Shown here piece after piece: positions 29,582 to 42,545 of a DNA stretch of 64,000 nt. Positions within the stretch are counted from its first letter, which is position 1. Each line of letters begins with the position of its first letter. Source of the stretch: Dermatophagoides farinae. Lineage: Eukaryota; Arthropoda; Arachnida; Sarcoptiformes; Pyroglyphidae. Position numbers and translations under genes: made by a program. A model generated the notes under the pieces. It worked only from the letters and a program-made list of their open reading frames with translations, did no database searches and was not told the origin of the DNA. Location: assembly GCF_024713945.1 (NCBI RefSeq), contig NC_134679.1:1493001-1557000 (forward strand). Direction: 5' to 3'.

Positions 29582-32500
29582 GTTGAACGGAAAAAATAGA
29601 ATAGATTTTTGATACAATAACCAACGAATAATAAGAATGATTATTATTATTACCACCAGCACCAATTCAACCACTACTATTTAAATTAAACTTGGATCTC
29701 ATGGGTGTCATTCGCCGCTACAACCCAAAAAAAAAATTTTTTTTTTTAAAGATACATACACACATCATCCATACCACCATCATTACAAGACAACCACCAA
29801 CAGAATTGAAATTGTGTGTGCGAAAGAATGATGATGCTTCCATTTTACAATGTTGTATATACAAACTGCTACCACACAATTACCAATCATAAATTGGATC
29901 AAAAAAAAAAAAAAAAAAAAATACAACCACAACCACTACCTAAAAAGCAACAACAACAACAACTTAATATTTCATTCATAAGGGTATAAGGTGAAAGTTG
30001 AGAGATATCCTCCTGCTTTTACAAACTGTGTTGTTAATATATAACACACACATCCAAAAAAAAAGTTCATTGTAAATAAAAGTGGATGATGTACAGTAGT
30101 AGTATATATATGTAGTTTAAATTCAATTGCCATTCAATTCATTCATTCATTCATTCATTCGTTCATTCACTGTATGTATGGTTCAAGATTCATGGTCGGT
30201 CACGTACCCCAGAAATGAAAATTGAATGAACCAATATATTAAATTGTGTGTGTGTGTGTGTATTTGAGTGTGAGAGAAAGAGAGAGAGTGAGAAATACAA
30301 ATTCAAGTGAAAAAAAATTTTTAAAGGGAATTTCACATCAGTCATGATGCATTATCATCATCATCATCATCACTAAACTATTTGGGGTCTATGATTTGAA
30401 TATGAAAAAAAATTCTTTTTTTCCGATAGAAAAAAAACCGGATGTAAAATACATCATGTACATGGATGTTGGTGGTGGACATTCATTAACAAATGTCCGT
30501 ATGTTTTTAGGCATTGAATTTACGGATGTATGTTTTAATTATTTACTTGTGAATCGAAAAAAAAATAAAATAAAAGGATTCACACACAGAAAAAAGAAAT
30601 GGAAAACTTCATCAAGGAACAAACATCCTTCTCCCACCAAAAAAAAACCATAAACAAAAAATTTATGGTAATCTTTGAGGAAAAAAAAGTTGACATCAAT
30701 TTTTTTTTGTTTTGGTGAAACAAACCAAAAAGAAAGAAATAAAAAAAATTGTCAACAGAAAAATTCAAACTTACAGTAAAACCTACACACACACATGCAA
30801 CCATTGAAAAAAAGAGGACAAAAACAACAAAAAAAATTATTTATCACACACACCAATATCTTTCCTCAATCATAATGAACACAATTATTAAGAAGATAAA
30901 TATGAAAAAAAGAGAGTAAAAAAAAGGAGTAGAGAGTAGAAGGAATGATTTCTTTATTTTTTTTTCTGGATATTTTATTCCAATGTTTGATCAGTCGGTT
31001 AAGATTATCATCATATTTCAATCCGAAAAAAAACTCGATCAAAAGCAAAATAAATTTAGGATAAGAAAAATAAACAAAACAAAACAAAAATGAAGAAAAA
31101 ACCAGAAAAAAGGGTGACCAGTTTTCAACAACAACAAAAACAAAAAAAAACACCGAACGCGCTATTAACAGAACGATTGATATGATATGAAAATTTCTTG
31201 ATATTTCATCATAATCATCAAATTTCCAATGAAAACACTGTGCACAATTTCCGGTAACAATACCTATTTCTCACTTGTTCGTCGTTGTCAAATTATTAAA
31301 TTAAATATATATAAGAAACGAAAAAAAAACCCACAGCATATTAAAACTTTTCATTACTTTGTTGCAATCGGGTAGTTTCAGAAAAAAAAAACAAAACGAA
31401 AATAAACAAACAATTTCATCATAATAAAAAAAAAATTTTTACAAGAATTTCGTTCATAAAGAAATTATAAAAATAGCAACAAAACATCATCAACATGAGA
31501 ATTTTTTTCCTATTTCTACCCCTTAAAATTATATATATTGAATTGCAAATGCCTTTGACCTTTGCCATATTTGTGTGTGTGATTCATATAACTATCATAT
31601 AAGCTAGATAGCTATAAAGGTCGAATGTGGCCAAAATAAAATCAACTAATACTACCCATCATCATCATCATCAACAGCTACATTCTAACCATCTATGCTT
31701 TCATTCATTCGTATGGGATCATCATCATCGTCATCATCGACAATTTTTATATATATGAAACAAAAAATAATAGCAAAGACTCATCACTTACAATACGACA
31801 ATGATTACGATCATCATCATCATCATCATAAGCAAAATAGGAAAGAAAAAAGCAGCTGTTTGTGACTACAACAAGTCGATGGATGTAGGCCTCACTTAAA
31901 TCATCTATAATAATATCCACTATCTTTGTGTCTTGTGTTTTCTATAGACTAGCCACACACACACACACACAAATTTCTAAACCACATAAGACAAAGACAA
32001 TATAGATTTTTTTTTCTGCAGATGATAATGTAAAGCAGCAGCAGTAACAGAAAAAAACAACAAAAACCAGAAAAAAAATCATTAAAAAATCAACATGGTC
32101 ACGAGACCAAATACAAAAAAAAACAATGTATAATTTTGTGATCAAAAAAAAAAATATCATCATTTCAACAACAACAACGATGATGATAATAGGATTCGAC
32201 AATGATGACTTTGTTTCAAAAAAAAAAAAAAATGTTATTATATTCGGATTATCATACATAGATAGATAGAGATAGGCAGTCAAGTGTAGAATTTATATAT
32301 TTTGAACCATCATTATTATTTATTTTCAATCATTCAAACCTGTTTGGTAAGATAGTCAGTCAAAAAAAAAAAAAAAAAAAAAAAGATTTAGGGGCCTTGC
32401 CCACATTTAATAGACACACACACACCGGTGAAAGATGTGAATAAAGAAAGAAACGAAAAAGATTCTACAGCAACAAATTTTGTATATGTGTGAAGGTGAC

Positions 32501-34477
32501 AAGAACCGGATGATCATCAATGATGATAATGGGAATAAATATAGAAAATATATCAAACATTTTCATTTTGATTGATTTCAATGTCATCAAAACCGGAAAT
32601 TCGGATCATTGTTATCATTTGAGAAGGAATTTTATATATTTTTTTTTTTTTTTTGATGATTCAAACACCGGATGATGAAATATGATGATGATGATGTTTT
32701 TTTATGACAATCACACTCATACACACATGCAGAAAGCAATAAAAAACAATAAAAAAAAACTTTTACACCACTTTATTGAAAAAAACAAATAAACAACAAC
32801 AAAAAAAAATTTTTTTTTTGGCAAATCCGTTCAAAATGATGATAAGAATCCGGTTGCCATTCAAGGAAATTGAGGCCAATGAATCAACATATAAAAAAAC
32901 ACACAAAAACCAAAATTTCACCTGAATCCTATATCATCATCCTATAAAATAGGAAATGCTTGAAAAAAATTGCAAGTTTTGTATACAATTAACAACAAAT
33001 TGTTTATCAATATGTGTTGTTTTGATGATAAGATTCAAGTATTTTGTATGTTTATGACAAAAAAAGCATCAATTAACTCTCTCTCTCTCTCTCTATAGTT
33101 CTCAAAGGACAAATGTAATCAAATGTATAACCAATTATCAAGAGAAAAATAAATGGGAAAACGCCCAACATTATCATTACGAGAAAAAAAAAGTCTGAAT
33201 ACAGATAATCGTCTCGTGTTTTTTTTTAGGGTATCACTTGTTAATTGATAAAATTCTCTTGCTATAATGGCGCCATCTACTGTGCTCAGACCGAATATGA
33301 CTGAAATATTTTTTTTTGACATTGAATTTGGAATTGATTCAGAATTTTTTTTTTTTGATTGTAAAATTTTCTTCAAAAGATAATAAATCTGAGAAAAAAA
33401 ATTCTACTCACCAATTGAATGCATTATAATGGAAATAAGTAAGGCCAAGGCCGAATATTGCTGAGGAATTCTATTTTGAAACAATGGAATTGAAAAACAA
33501 AACAAAAAATAAAAATTTTAGTTTTCTCATCATCCATTTACCATCATCAAACAACAATGACAACTACTTACTTTCCAATGATTTTTATCGGCTATTAAAT
33601 ATCGTTGGTACGCTGATAAAGCTAATTAATAATGGAGAAATATTCAATAATTGATACAAAATGACAACAAATTGAAAAAATTTACCTTTAACACGATTAC
33701 CAAGTAAAAAATTATAATGTCCAAGACGACAGAACACATTTGGATTAATTGCATTTGATTTCAAACGGTTAGCACCACCATTACCACCAGAATTTGTTTG
33801 TGAACCATTTAGATTACGATTTAATAATGCCAAATCATAACATTTGATTGCCTAATTTTTCATTTTTTTTTTTGTTCATTCACCATAACAGAAAGAAGAA
33901 AAAAAAAGTTAAAATAAGACAAAAAAATTATTCAAAATTAACTTACTTTCAATAAAAGTGATTTTAATTTTTGGCAACTTAAATCTTCTGGTTTAAAAAC
34001 ACCAAACAATTGACTATTTGTGGACATGGGAAAAAAAATCATTACAAGTTATTCAAGTTATTCAATCGAATCGTATATTTACACTCACCTATCAATAGTG
34101 TTTAATTCATTCCATTCTTCAGTTGTTAATTGTAACATTTGAAATGAAGGCGACGATGATGATGATGATGATGTTTGTGGTGGCGGTGGTGCAGAATTCT
34201 GATTCTGACCATTATTATTATTATTACTGATATTGGCCATTCCGGCATCGTTACTATCAACAACATTCGAACCATTTATCGATGAAATATTATTTAATTG
34301 TTGTTGCTGTTGTTGTTGTTGTTGCGGTTGTTGAAATGAAATCGTAGCTGTTGAAATTGATGATGATTGTAATGTTGGATTATGATGTTGATGATTTTGA
34401 TGAAAATGATGATGATGATGATGATGTGTTGATGGTGGTAAAGATTTCGTTACATCTTCAACCATTGTTGTCAACAT
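22511..34477 (-). CDS. Utx: Histone H3K27 demethylase UTX/KDM6 (TPR plus JmjC)
   Basis: Fe(II)/2-oxoglutarate dioxygenase that removes methyl groups from H3K27, in the nucleus with MLL3/4 (Trr) complexes. Fourteen exons: 34477-34089, 34013-33947, 33851-33686, 33621-33572, 33470-33412, 26235-26115, 26028-25974, 25890-25236, 25136-24377, 24321-23945, 23886-23542, 23472-23143, 23059-22933, 22864-22511; 1284 aa. Residues 1-120 are His/Gln/Asn-rich. TPR repeats span about 130-515, including [14 protein letters not shown] and [15 protein letters not shown] disordered Ser/His/Gln region follows (520-765). JmjC iron ligands are His978 and Glu980 (GHQENNN) and His1058 (GTVHWVQ). The C-terminal zinc site uses C1163, C1166, C1187 and C1190. 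The tail is Thr/Asn-rich and ends in a Gly run. The N-terminal exons lie 7.2 kb from the rest, but the joined codon (TG|G, Trp) matches the family. Confidence 0.95.
29512..29574. repeat. (AG)n dinucleotide microsatellite
   Basis: About 31 uninterrupted AG units inside the large UTX intron, the longest pure dinucleotide tract noticed in the window. On the transcribed (minus) strand it reads CT, a polypyrimidine tract. Confidence 0.95.
30136..30164. repeat. (ATTC)n tetranucleotide repeat
   Basis: Roughly seven tandem ATTC-type units, one with a single change (GTTC), within the UTX large intron. Confidence 0.8.
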
Positions 34478-37400
34478 TTTTTTTTTCGTTTTTGATTCAA
34501 TCAATCAATTATTCGAATACAAATGTAAAAAAAATGATTTAAACGAAACCGAAAAAAATGAGGAAAAAAATGAAAAACCAAAAAAAAAAATGAAAAATAA
34601 ACAAATTCAATCCACGTGATCGAATCGAATTCAATGAATCATGATGAATTCATGGAAAAAAAACGAAGGAATAATAGATGATTCCGGTGGCGGTATTCAC
34701 ATTGTTGATGATGATCATGATCATCATTGAGGCATGGAAATATTTGTTGTTGTTGTTGTTGTTAAAATTTCTCTTTTAAGATTCGGGATTTGATTTCTCT
34801 TTTTTTCTTCAAGAATTGATGATCATAAATTCACTCTCCCTTTTCCTCTTTTTTTTCTTACATACAATTTAGATTTGCTGTGGATCATTGACGAAAATTA
34901 TTTTCTTTTTCTCTTTCTTTTTTTTCTGTTCGCCCATTCACCGTCATTCGGTCGCTCTTTTTTTCTCTCCGTTCTATTCACGAATATAATCAAGAGACAC
35001 CAACCACTTGTCCATATTTTTGTAAACGATTCATACACAACGTTACAGTGTTGTGATTCTTTATCAAAAGATGGCATTATCGTCTTGTATAATAAGAATT
35101 TCAATCAATTTAATTTTGGTTCGATAAAAAATCCAAATATCCCGGATCATAGAATTTCTCATACTTCGTATTCGAATTAACATTTCGAATCGAAATCATT
35201 TTTCGAAAAAAAATTGATTTTTTTTTCCTAGTTTCATCTAGAAAATAAAATGGCGCCAATTTATCTTGTTAATCATCATCACATCATCGTTATATAATCA
35301 AAAATCGACAGACTCAGATCGAATTCTGAATTCAAAGTATTCATACAACCGCGTGCGGTATTTTTATTGTAAACAAACGGTTGCGCTCTTGATCATCCAG
35401 AAAAAAAAACAACAACAAATGAATGAATGAAAAAGAGAAAAATCTTGCGCTCTCGAAAAAAATCGAGGTTAGTATAAGGTTTTAATTCCTATTCATCATT
35501 CATCATCATTCATTCATTCATTCATATTCAAATGATGAATGATAATTAAAAATAGAATCCATTTTTTTTTCTCTCAACGTGTACACTCATCATCATCATC
35601 ATGTCAGCAGCCATTAGGGACATTCAAACAAAACAAAACTAAAAACATTGAAATGAATCCTTATATATAACATATATTTATTTATTGTTTTTATTATTTT
35701 ATTGTCCTATTGAGAATGCTTGTAAAGAATTCATTGATTCACTGATTTCGAACGAAACAAAAAGCAATGTAAAAAAAATAATAATAATTATAATATATAA
35801 TCACCAAGAACTTGATATCGGACTAAACCCGGGAATGAAATTAAAAAAAAAAAAAAAATTTTCTTTTTTTGGCGGGAGGATGGTTATATGTGTGTGTGTG
35901 TGTGTGTCTGTTGATTGTTTTATGGTGGAATCAAGACAGCGAATAAAAAAATCAGAATAAGCAAAAATAAAAAAAAATAGAATTTTTTAACCACACCCAT
36001 ACTGCGCATGTCATCATACTGCCACTACCACCAATCAACCACCATCAATTTGTTGTTGTCAACCAGAGGAAAAAGTATAGAAAACAAAAAAAATTCTAAA
36101 TTGTGCTACCATCTATCGACTACTATACTAGCAAGAATATATGAGTAGTGCTCACACACACATTGAATTATTATTTTGTCGTCCATATTGTTAACGTTTT
36201 TTGTTACCATAACTTTATTCTATGCTACTATCATAATATGATGAGGAGGATAAATGGATCATTCACAGATGAAGTGAATATCATCATCGTTGATTGTGTA
36301 TATGTTTTTGGTGAACTTTCGCTTTTTTTTCCCCATTACTTGCACTGATCACGGTGTGTCTTCTTTGGTTCTCCTTCGTGTGTATACACATCATTTTTGT
36401 TATTTTTTTTCGTTTTGTGGCCGATTTTAGCTGATGTTTTTTTTGATGCTCTCGAGTTGCGTATTCGATCAATTTTTTTTTCGGACCAATGTTCTGGTTC
36501 TTATATTTTTGATAGGTAAGTTTGATTTTTTTCTATTTCATTTTTTCTGGACTCAGTGTTTTTTGTGTGCAAGTGTTAGTGTGTTTGATGCATATATGTA
36601 TGCTAATCTCTATTTGAATGACTCCTTATGATGATTATATTTTATTCAAATTAATACGGTCCTTGTGTAGTTGATGTTGTTATTGAAAATAAATGATGTG
36701 TCTGTATTTATAAAATAGAATAAGATTGCTCAATGATTGAATGGATGGATTGGTCAACTTATACACATCCATTTGTGTGTTTGGGTGTTTATAGATGATA
36801 TATAGAATTTCGGCAATCCTTTCTATTCACACAGTGTAGAAATATAAAAATCTGATGATATTATTCTAATCATCATTTTTATTTTCAAATTAAAATTTAT
36901 TCTGACAACAGGAAAACAAATAATAATCTATTCACTATTTTATATTGCGCCTAAAAAGTGATTTAAATAAGAAAAAACATAGTGGACAGCGCACGCTCAA
37001 GCGTCAGTCAAATGATCATCTTTTCCATCATCATCATCATCAACAACAATCAACAACAAAATCCTTAGAATGAAACAGATGTCATGCGGCCTTCGAACTT
37101 TTGTATTCATCAATATTTACTTCTGGTGCATGTGTGTTATAATATCGATATATAATATAATAATTCTTAATCTTTGATGATAAATATAATCATCTGTAAA
37201 ATGGTAAAAAATTCATATTCGAATCAAATATGATAAAATCAAATAATCATCATTATCATCATCGATTGATTCTCATCCGCTTATTCGGATCATTAATCCT
37301 AAAATTTTAGGTATGTTTTATGTTGCTGTCAATTACAATTATTGCATAATATTTTTAATTGAAAGAAATTTTCGATAGAAAAATCGAAAACCGATAACAA

Positions 37401-39840
37401 TCAATTTGTGATTTATGATCATTTCGATGTTCATGGATCAACCGGTGGGAATTGTATATATTTATTACAATCATCATAATATAAATGCTGCACGTGTGTG
37501 TATATGATTGGCGGGGATTTTTTTTTCATTTCAATTAACATCGGGCGCAAGGCCATTTCGTCCAATAAATACCACTCAGGCGCGGCCACTCCTCACCATC
37601 ATCATATACCAAAATGGTTAAATAGTTTTGATTTTCTCCCTAATATTATTATATTATACTCTACTAATAACTAAAATAACGTCTTTTGTAACTTGCGCGA
37701 TTCGTTTTTAGCGTTTTTTTTCCATTCATTCATTCATATTTTATCCTCATACTTATTTCGAAACGATAATATGGATGATGATGATGATAATGGTGTTGCA
37801 CAGCCTCGCGCGATTGCGTTTCAAGTCAAAACTAGAATCGAAGGAAAAAAAATACAAGCAAACAAACAAAAAAAAGTATAAAGAATACAAGAATAATATT
37901 AAATGCACAAAAAGAGAAAGAATTATTTTTACCCCAGTACAGATCAGAAATGACAAAGACGACTGTGAAAACATACACAAAAAAAACATTTTAACAAATA
38001 TATTATCATTTAATGCATAATTCCATCAGTCAGTTTAATTTTTAATTTCCACAATCCAGAATCGTTGAACCTGCCTAAATGTGATGATTATTATTTTTTT
38101 TTGTCATTGTTTTTTTTTTTTGTTTCATAATTTCCTCTGAACATCAACATTTATCATCATTCGATTTTTCTGATCAATTTCAATTTCTGATATCACAGTA
38201 GTAGCCATCAAACGATGATGAATTTCGAAAGAAAAAAAAATGAAAATCTAAAAATTCCATCATTGCGATCAAAAAAAATATTTTTCAAATTTTTTGATTT
38301 CCTCTTTCTCAATTATTGAATTGAAAATTGTTGATGCCCTTTTGAATAAAATTGTGGATGTGTGTTTGTGTGTGTGATACAATTTCATCTTTCGATAGCT
38401 ACAAATGAATCCAATAACAATCATAGCGGTAAAAATATGGCTCAACAACAACAACGCCGACGACGACAACAACAACAACAGTTATGGCTCCATAATATTA
38501 TGAAGAATATTCCAACAATGGCAGCCATCGATGGTGGTGGTGATGGTGATTGTGATGATAATGATGATAGCTGTGGTGGTAGTTCCAACAACTATTTTCA
38601 AAAGCCACCATAGACAATCGGGTTAGCTCTTTATATATTCTCAATCGTTTCGTGCAAAAGATGTGCATCCATGATGAATTTTTTTTTTTGTTGTTGGATG
38701 TCTCAAAAATTATATAGAACTATGTGTGTGTGTGTGTGTGTGCATGTTTGGATCAGCAATCGATCGATACGGATTCTGTTGTTGTTTTTCTGGTTCTATA
38801 TATCATCACAATGTATACTTCCCTAGAATATTCGTGTTGTGTACATAGAGTGGTGGTTGTGTTGGGTTAGAAGGAGGGAGGGAAATGGTTTTTTTTCTAT
38901 TTTGCTCCTGAGTTCCAAATATATATTCTATATATATGAATATCATTTATATGTTTATAATAATATAATACAAATACAAATGAAAAAGGAAGCAGAATTT
39001 ACTTTTTCCCTCTCTCTTTTTCGTTCATTATTTGGTTTTAGGCGAAAAAAAATTGAACTCTTGAAATGAAGAATATTCTTTTTTCTCTCGGATGATGATG
39101 AGTATAATTCTGAATGTTGGGTGAGCTTTTTCTTCTTTTTTTGTTATTGTTGTTGACAAGAGGGAGATTGTGCGAGTGAAATAAATGTTAAAGAATCGTT
39201 GAGACTGTGTATTTTGTGTGTATGTATTTGTATGTCTATGGAGCGTGTGTAATTCTGATTTTGATTCGATTTTTTATTCTTCATGATTCTTGTTGATAAA
39301 TATTATATAACTGGTTATTGTTTATTTATTAATATACGTTTTAATCATTTAATTTCATTGAATCGAATAATTATTCATTTTTTTCATATCTTTTTTTTCA
39401 TTCTTGAATCTAGAAAAATTCTTCTAAAGTAATTTTTTTGGTATTTTTTTGATCATCTGTTTTTTTGGATCATCATTCGAATTTTGGCCATCATCATATT
39501 ATATATTTTGAATCAAGTTTAATTATATATTGAACATTTATTTTCAATTCGCGATAAATTTCCGAATTGTAACCCTAAAAACTGTGGCTAATGCACGTGG
39601 GTTTTTGAATTCTCTCAAACACCATTATAATATGGTACAATCGACTATTGGACTCGATTGCGACGATTCTCACAATTTTTCGATTTGATCATGTCCACAT
39701 TCCATGTTGTTTTTGTTTCGAATCAATAATAACAACAAAACATTATTATATTTTTTTTATATCAACATTTTTTTTATTTTTTATTTGAAAAACAAATTCG
39801 TATGCCAAATTGGTCAAGACAAAAAATATAACAAGAATAA
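34478..39840. other. Divergent intergenic region between UTX and NRF1
   Basis: 5.4 kb separating the UTX start (minus) from the NRF1 start (plus), so both promoters should lie here. It holds T tracts, GAT/CAT runs and a (TG)n near 38724-38742. No conserved exon is recognised. A short frame at 38437-38613 has somewhat more protein-like composition and is discussed as a finding. Confidence 0.6.
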
Positions 39841-42545
39841 ATGAAGAATTTGATTCTTTGTAATGCGCAAGATATCACATCATCGCCATCAACAACATCA
39901 ACATTGGTACCATCATTAACAACGATAGCTGCACCAACGGTAACCGGTACAATAGCAACAATAACAACAAACGGAACATCCAATCTGAATTTAATCAGTA
40001 TAAACGATAATAATAATAATCCAACAATTATAACGACACCAACCATAACGGTTGCAGCACCAACAACAGTGGCGGCCAATACTGTACCAACAATATTATC
40101 TAAACAACCATTAGGTACAAAGAAAAGAAGACTAATGAAGAATAAACAGCAGCAACAACAACAACAACAGCAGCAGCAACAACAACTACAACAAGAAACA
40201 TTAAATCATTCGGATGGTGGTGGTACCGGTGTTAATACATCCGGTGACATTGATGATCTCAGTGATGGTTCTTCATCAGTTGAAAGTGACAATTTTGATG
40301 ATAGTGATCTATTATCTAGTACAGCACATGATGAAGTAACAGCCCAATTGGCAGCTGCTGGTCAGTTTTTTCTTGTCATGTTGGAATATTTTGTTATAAT
40401 TCATGAAAAATTCAATTTCCAGGTCCGGTTGGTATAGCTGCAGCTGCTGCAATTGCAACAGCAAAAAAACGTAAACGACCACATACATTCGAAACGAATC
40501 CTTCCATCAGAAAAAGGCAACAGACTAGATTATTGAGGTAAAATTGTTTAAAATAAAAATTGTTTATCATTTCAAATAATGGATTATCATCACTTGAACA
40601 GAAAATTAAAACAAACAATTGATGAATATACAACCCGTGTTGGTCAACAAGCAGTCGTTTTAATAGTCACACCTGGAAAACCTCAAAATAATTTCAAATG
40701 TTTCGGTGCACGTCCATTGGAAAGTGTGGTATGTATTAGATTATCCAAGTTTTAAATTTTAAACTAAATGAATTGATCTTATTATTGAATCATGAAAGAT
40801 TCGGCAATGTCGTTCGATGGTAATGCAAGAATTAGAGACAGCATTAGCTCAACATGCACCACCACAAGTCAAAGAAGATCCATCATTACATGAATTGCCT
40901 CCTCTAGTCGTTGATGGTATTCCCACTCCAGTAGAAAAAATGACTCAAGCCCAATTGAGAGCTTTCATACCTTTGATGTTGAAATATTCCACGGGCCGAG
41001 GTAAACCTGGTTGGGGAAAAGATTCTACGCGGCCACCTTGGTGGCCACAAGATCTCCCTTGGGCTAATGTTCGTTCAGATGCCAGGAATGATGAGGAAAA
41101 ACAAAAAGTACTGTACCAAACGGACTTTATATTGATGATAATAATTTTTATTTTCAATATATTTAGGTTTCATGGACACACGCTCTAAGACAAATTGTCA
41201 TTAATTGTTACAAATATCATGGCCGTGAAGATCTATTGCCAGCATTCAGTGAAGATGATGAAAAGAATTCAGCTGCCGGACCTAGTTCACAAAATAAAGA
41301 GAAGGTGAAGACTCGTAATACAACAACATCAACGGTGACCACAACATCGACACAACAGCATCATAGTAGCATAAATATGGCTAATATCGCAACTGCTAAT
41401 ACAAACATCACAACAGTACCGATCACTGCAGATTCAGCCAGTTTAGCTTCACAGGGCATAAACGTATGTCGTAGATTGATTGTATCGTTATTTGAATCTA
41501 TTATCGATTCAGAACGAAACAATCACAATCACTATAGTCAATTAGTTGAATTTTTTTTTTTTTTTGATTTTCAGTTTGCGTTTTATATCGTTTCTTACGA
41601 CATTTCTAGATTCATTTTGAAATGAATTTATTTGATGACTTTTTTTTATTTTGTTTTGAATGAGTTTTTTATGTTTGCTTGACGCTGTTATGATGTTTTT
41701 GGTTGCTCATTTTTTTTTCATTTGGAATGATTATTCAATTTATCTCTTGGGATACGATTTACGTTTGAATTAATTTTCTTTTTTAATCATTTTTTTCCAT
41801 TCATGACAATAGACAATATATGCACAGCCAATCGCAACCCATTACACACCAGTGGTTCAAACGATAAATAATCCAGATGGAACTGTTTCTATCATACAAA
41901 TGGATCCATCTGCAGTAGTTGCCATTTCCGATGGTAATGGTGGCGTTCGAACACTTGGTCCGCTTAGGGTATGTTTTTTCAATTCTTTTCTTTTCGTTAA
42001 CCTATGCAATTAATTCATCGTAAACATTATAATTATTTTTTAGTTTAATACAACTGGAACGGATGCCAATCAAGGTGTGCAAGCATTGGCTGAAATTGCT
42101 ACTGGCCAAGATCATGAACGTGTTACCCAATTAGGTACTGTTGAATTGGGTGGTGAAGGTGCCACACAAGCCGTATCGTTGGCCGAAGCAACCATTAGTC
42201 CAGATGGTCAAATTATTTTAACTGGTGAAGATGGCACACAAAGCAGTAAGTGTTGAAATAATCAATTTTTAACAATTGTTGTCTTTAATTTAATCAATTT
42301 TGAAATTGAAAAAAATAGCTTTTCCAATGTCTGGAATGGTGACGATACCGGTATCAATGTATCAAACAGTGGTAACCAATCTAAATCTACAAGGCGATAA
42401 CAGTATACCAATTGCAATGTCAGCAATAACTGGAACAAATCAATTAGAAGCTGGAAATGATGAAAATGATGAAGATGTTAAAGCTGTTTTAAATGGCCAA
42501 AATGCAATCCGTATCACTACAGCGACTAATGAAGAGAATGGTTAA
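39841..42545 (+). CDS. NRF1: Nuclear respiratory factor 1 / erect wing transcription factor
   Basis: Sequence-specific activator binding GCGCATGCGC-type sites in promoters of mitochondrial and housekeeping genes; Drosophila orthologue erect wing. Exons: 39841-40360, 40423-40537, 40602-40728, 40799-41107, 41167-41463, 41813-41968, 42044-42245, 42319-42545; 650 aa. An in-frame TAA directly precedes the ATG. Residues 1-170 are Thr/Asn/Gln-rich with an acidic Ser patch. The DNA-binding/dimerisation domain spans about 185-385: nuclear signal KKRKRP, then TRLLRKLKQTIDEYTTRVGQ, MTQAQLRAFIP and KYSTGRGKPGWGKDS, ending HGREDLLPAF. The C-terminal half is the activation region and keeps VVQTINNPDGTVSIIQ and IPVSMYQTVVT. 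The first donor is GTCAGT. Reading past the exon 5 donor would add about 53 residues before a stop. Confidence 0.96.

Larger units (their letters stand above)
26236..33411 (-). other. 7.2-kb intron of UTX
   Basis: Lies between exons encoding FHYNAFNW and TIKAFKQL, which are contiguous in vertebrate UTX. It starts GTGAGT and ends TTCAG. The other UTX introns are about 50-90 bp except the one at 26114-26029 (86 bp) and similar. It holds simple repeats, the long (GA)n at 29512-29574 and an unexplained 88-codon plus-strand frame at 27390-27656 that begins with GTG. No nested gene is convincing. Confidence 0.85.

Noticed and set aside
33585-33833. Independent 82-codon gene at 33.7 kb
   Set aside because: It is a UTX TPR exon ([14 protein letters not shown]) that reads into its intron; splicing at 33686 continues with ALSAYQRY.
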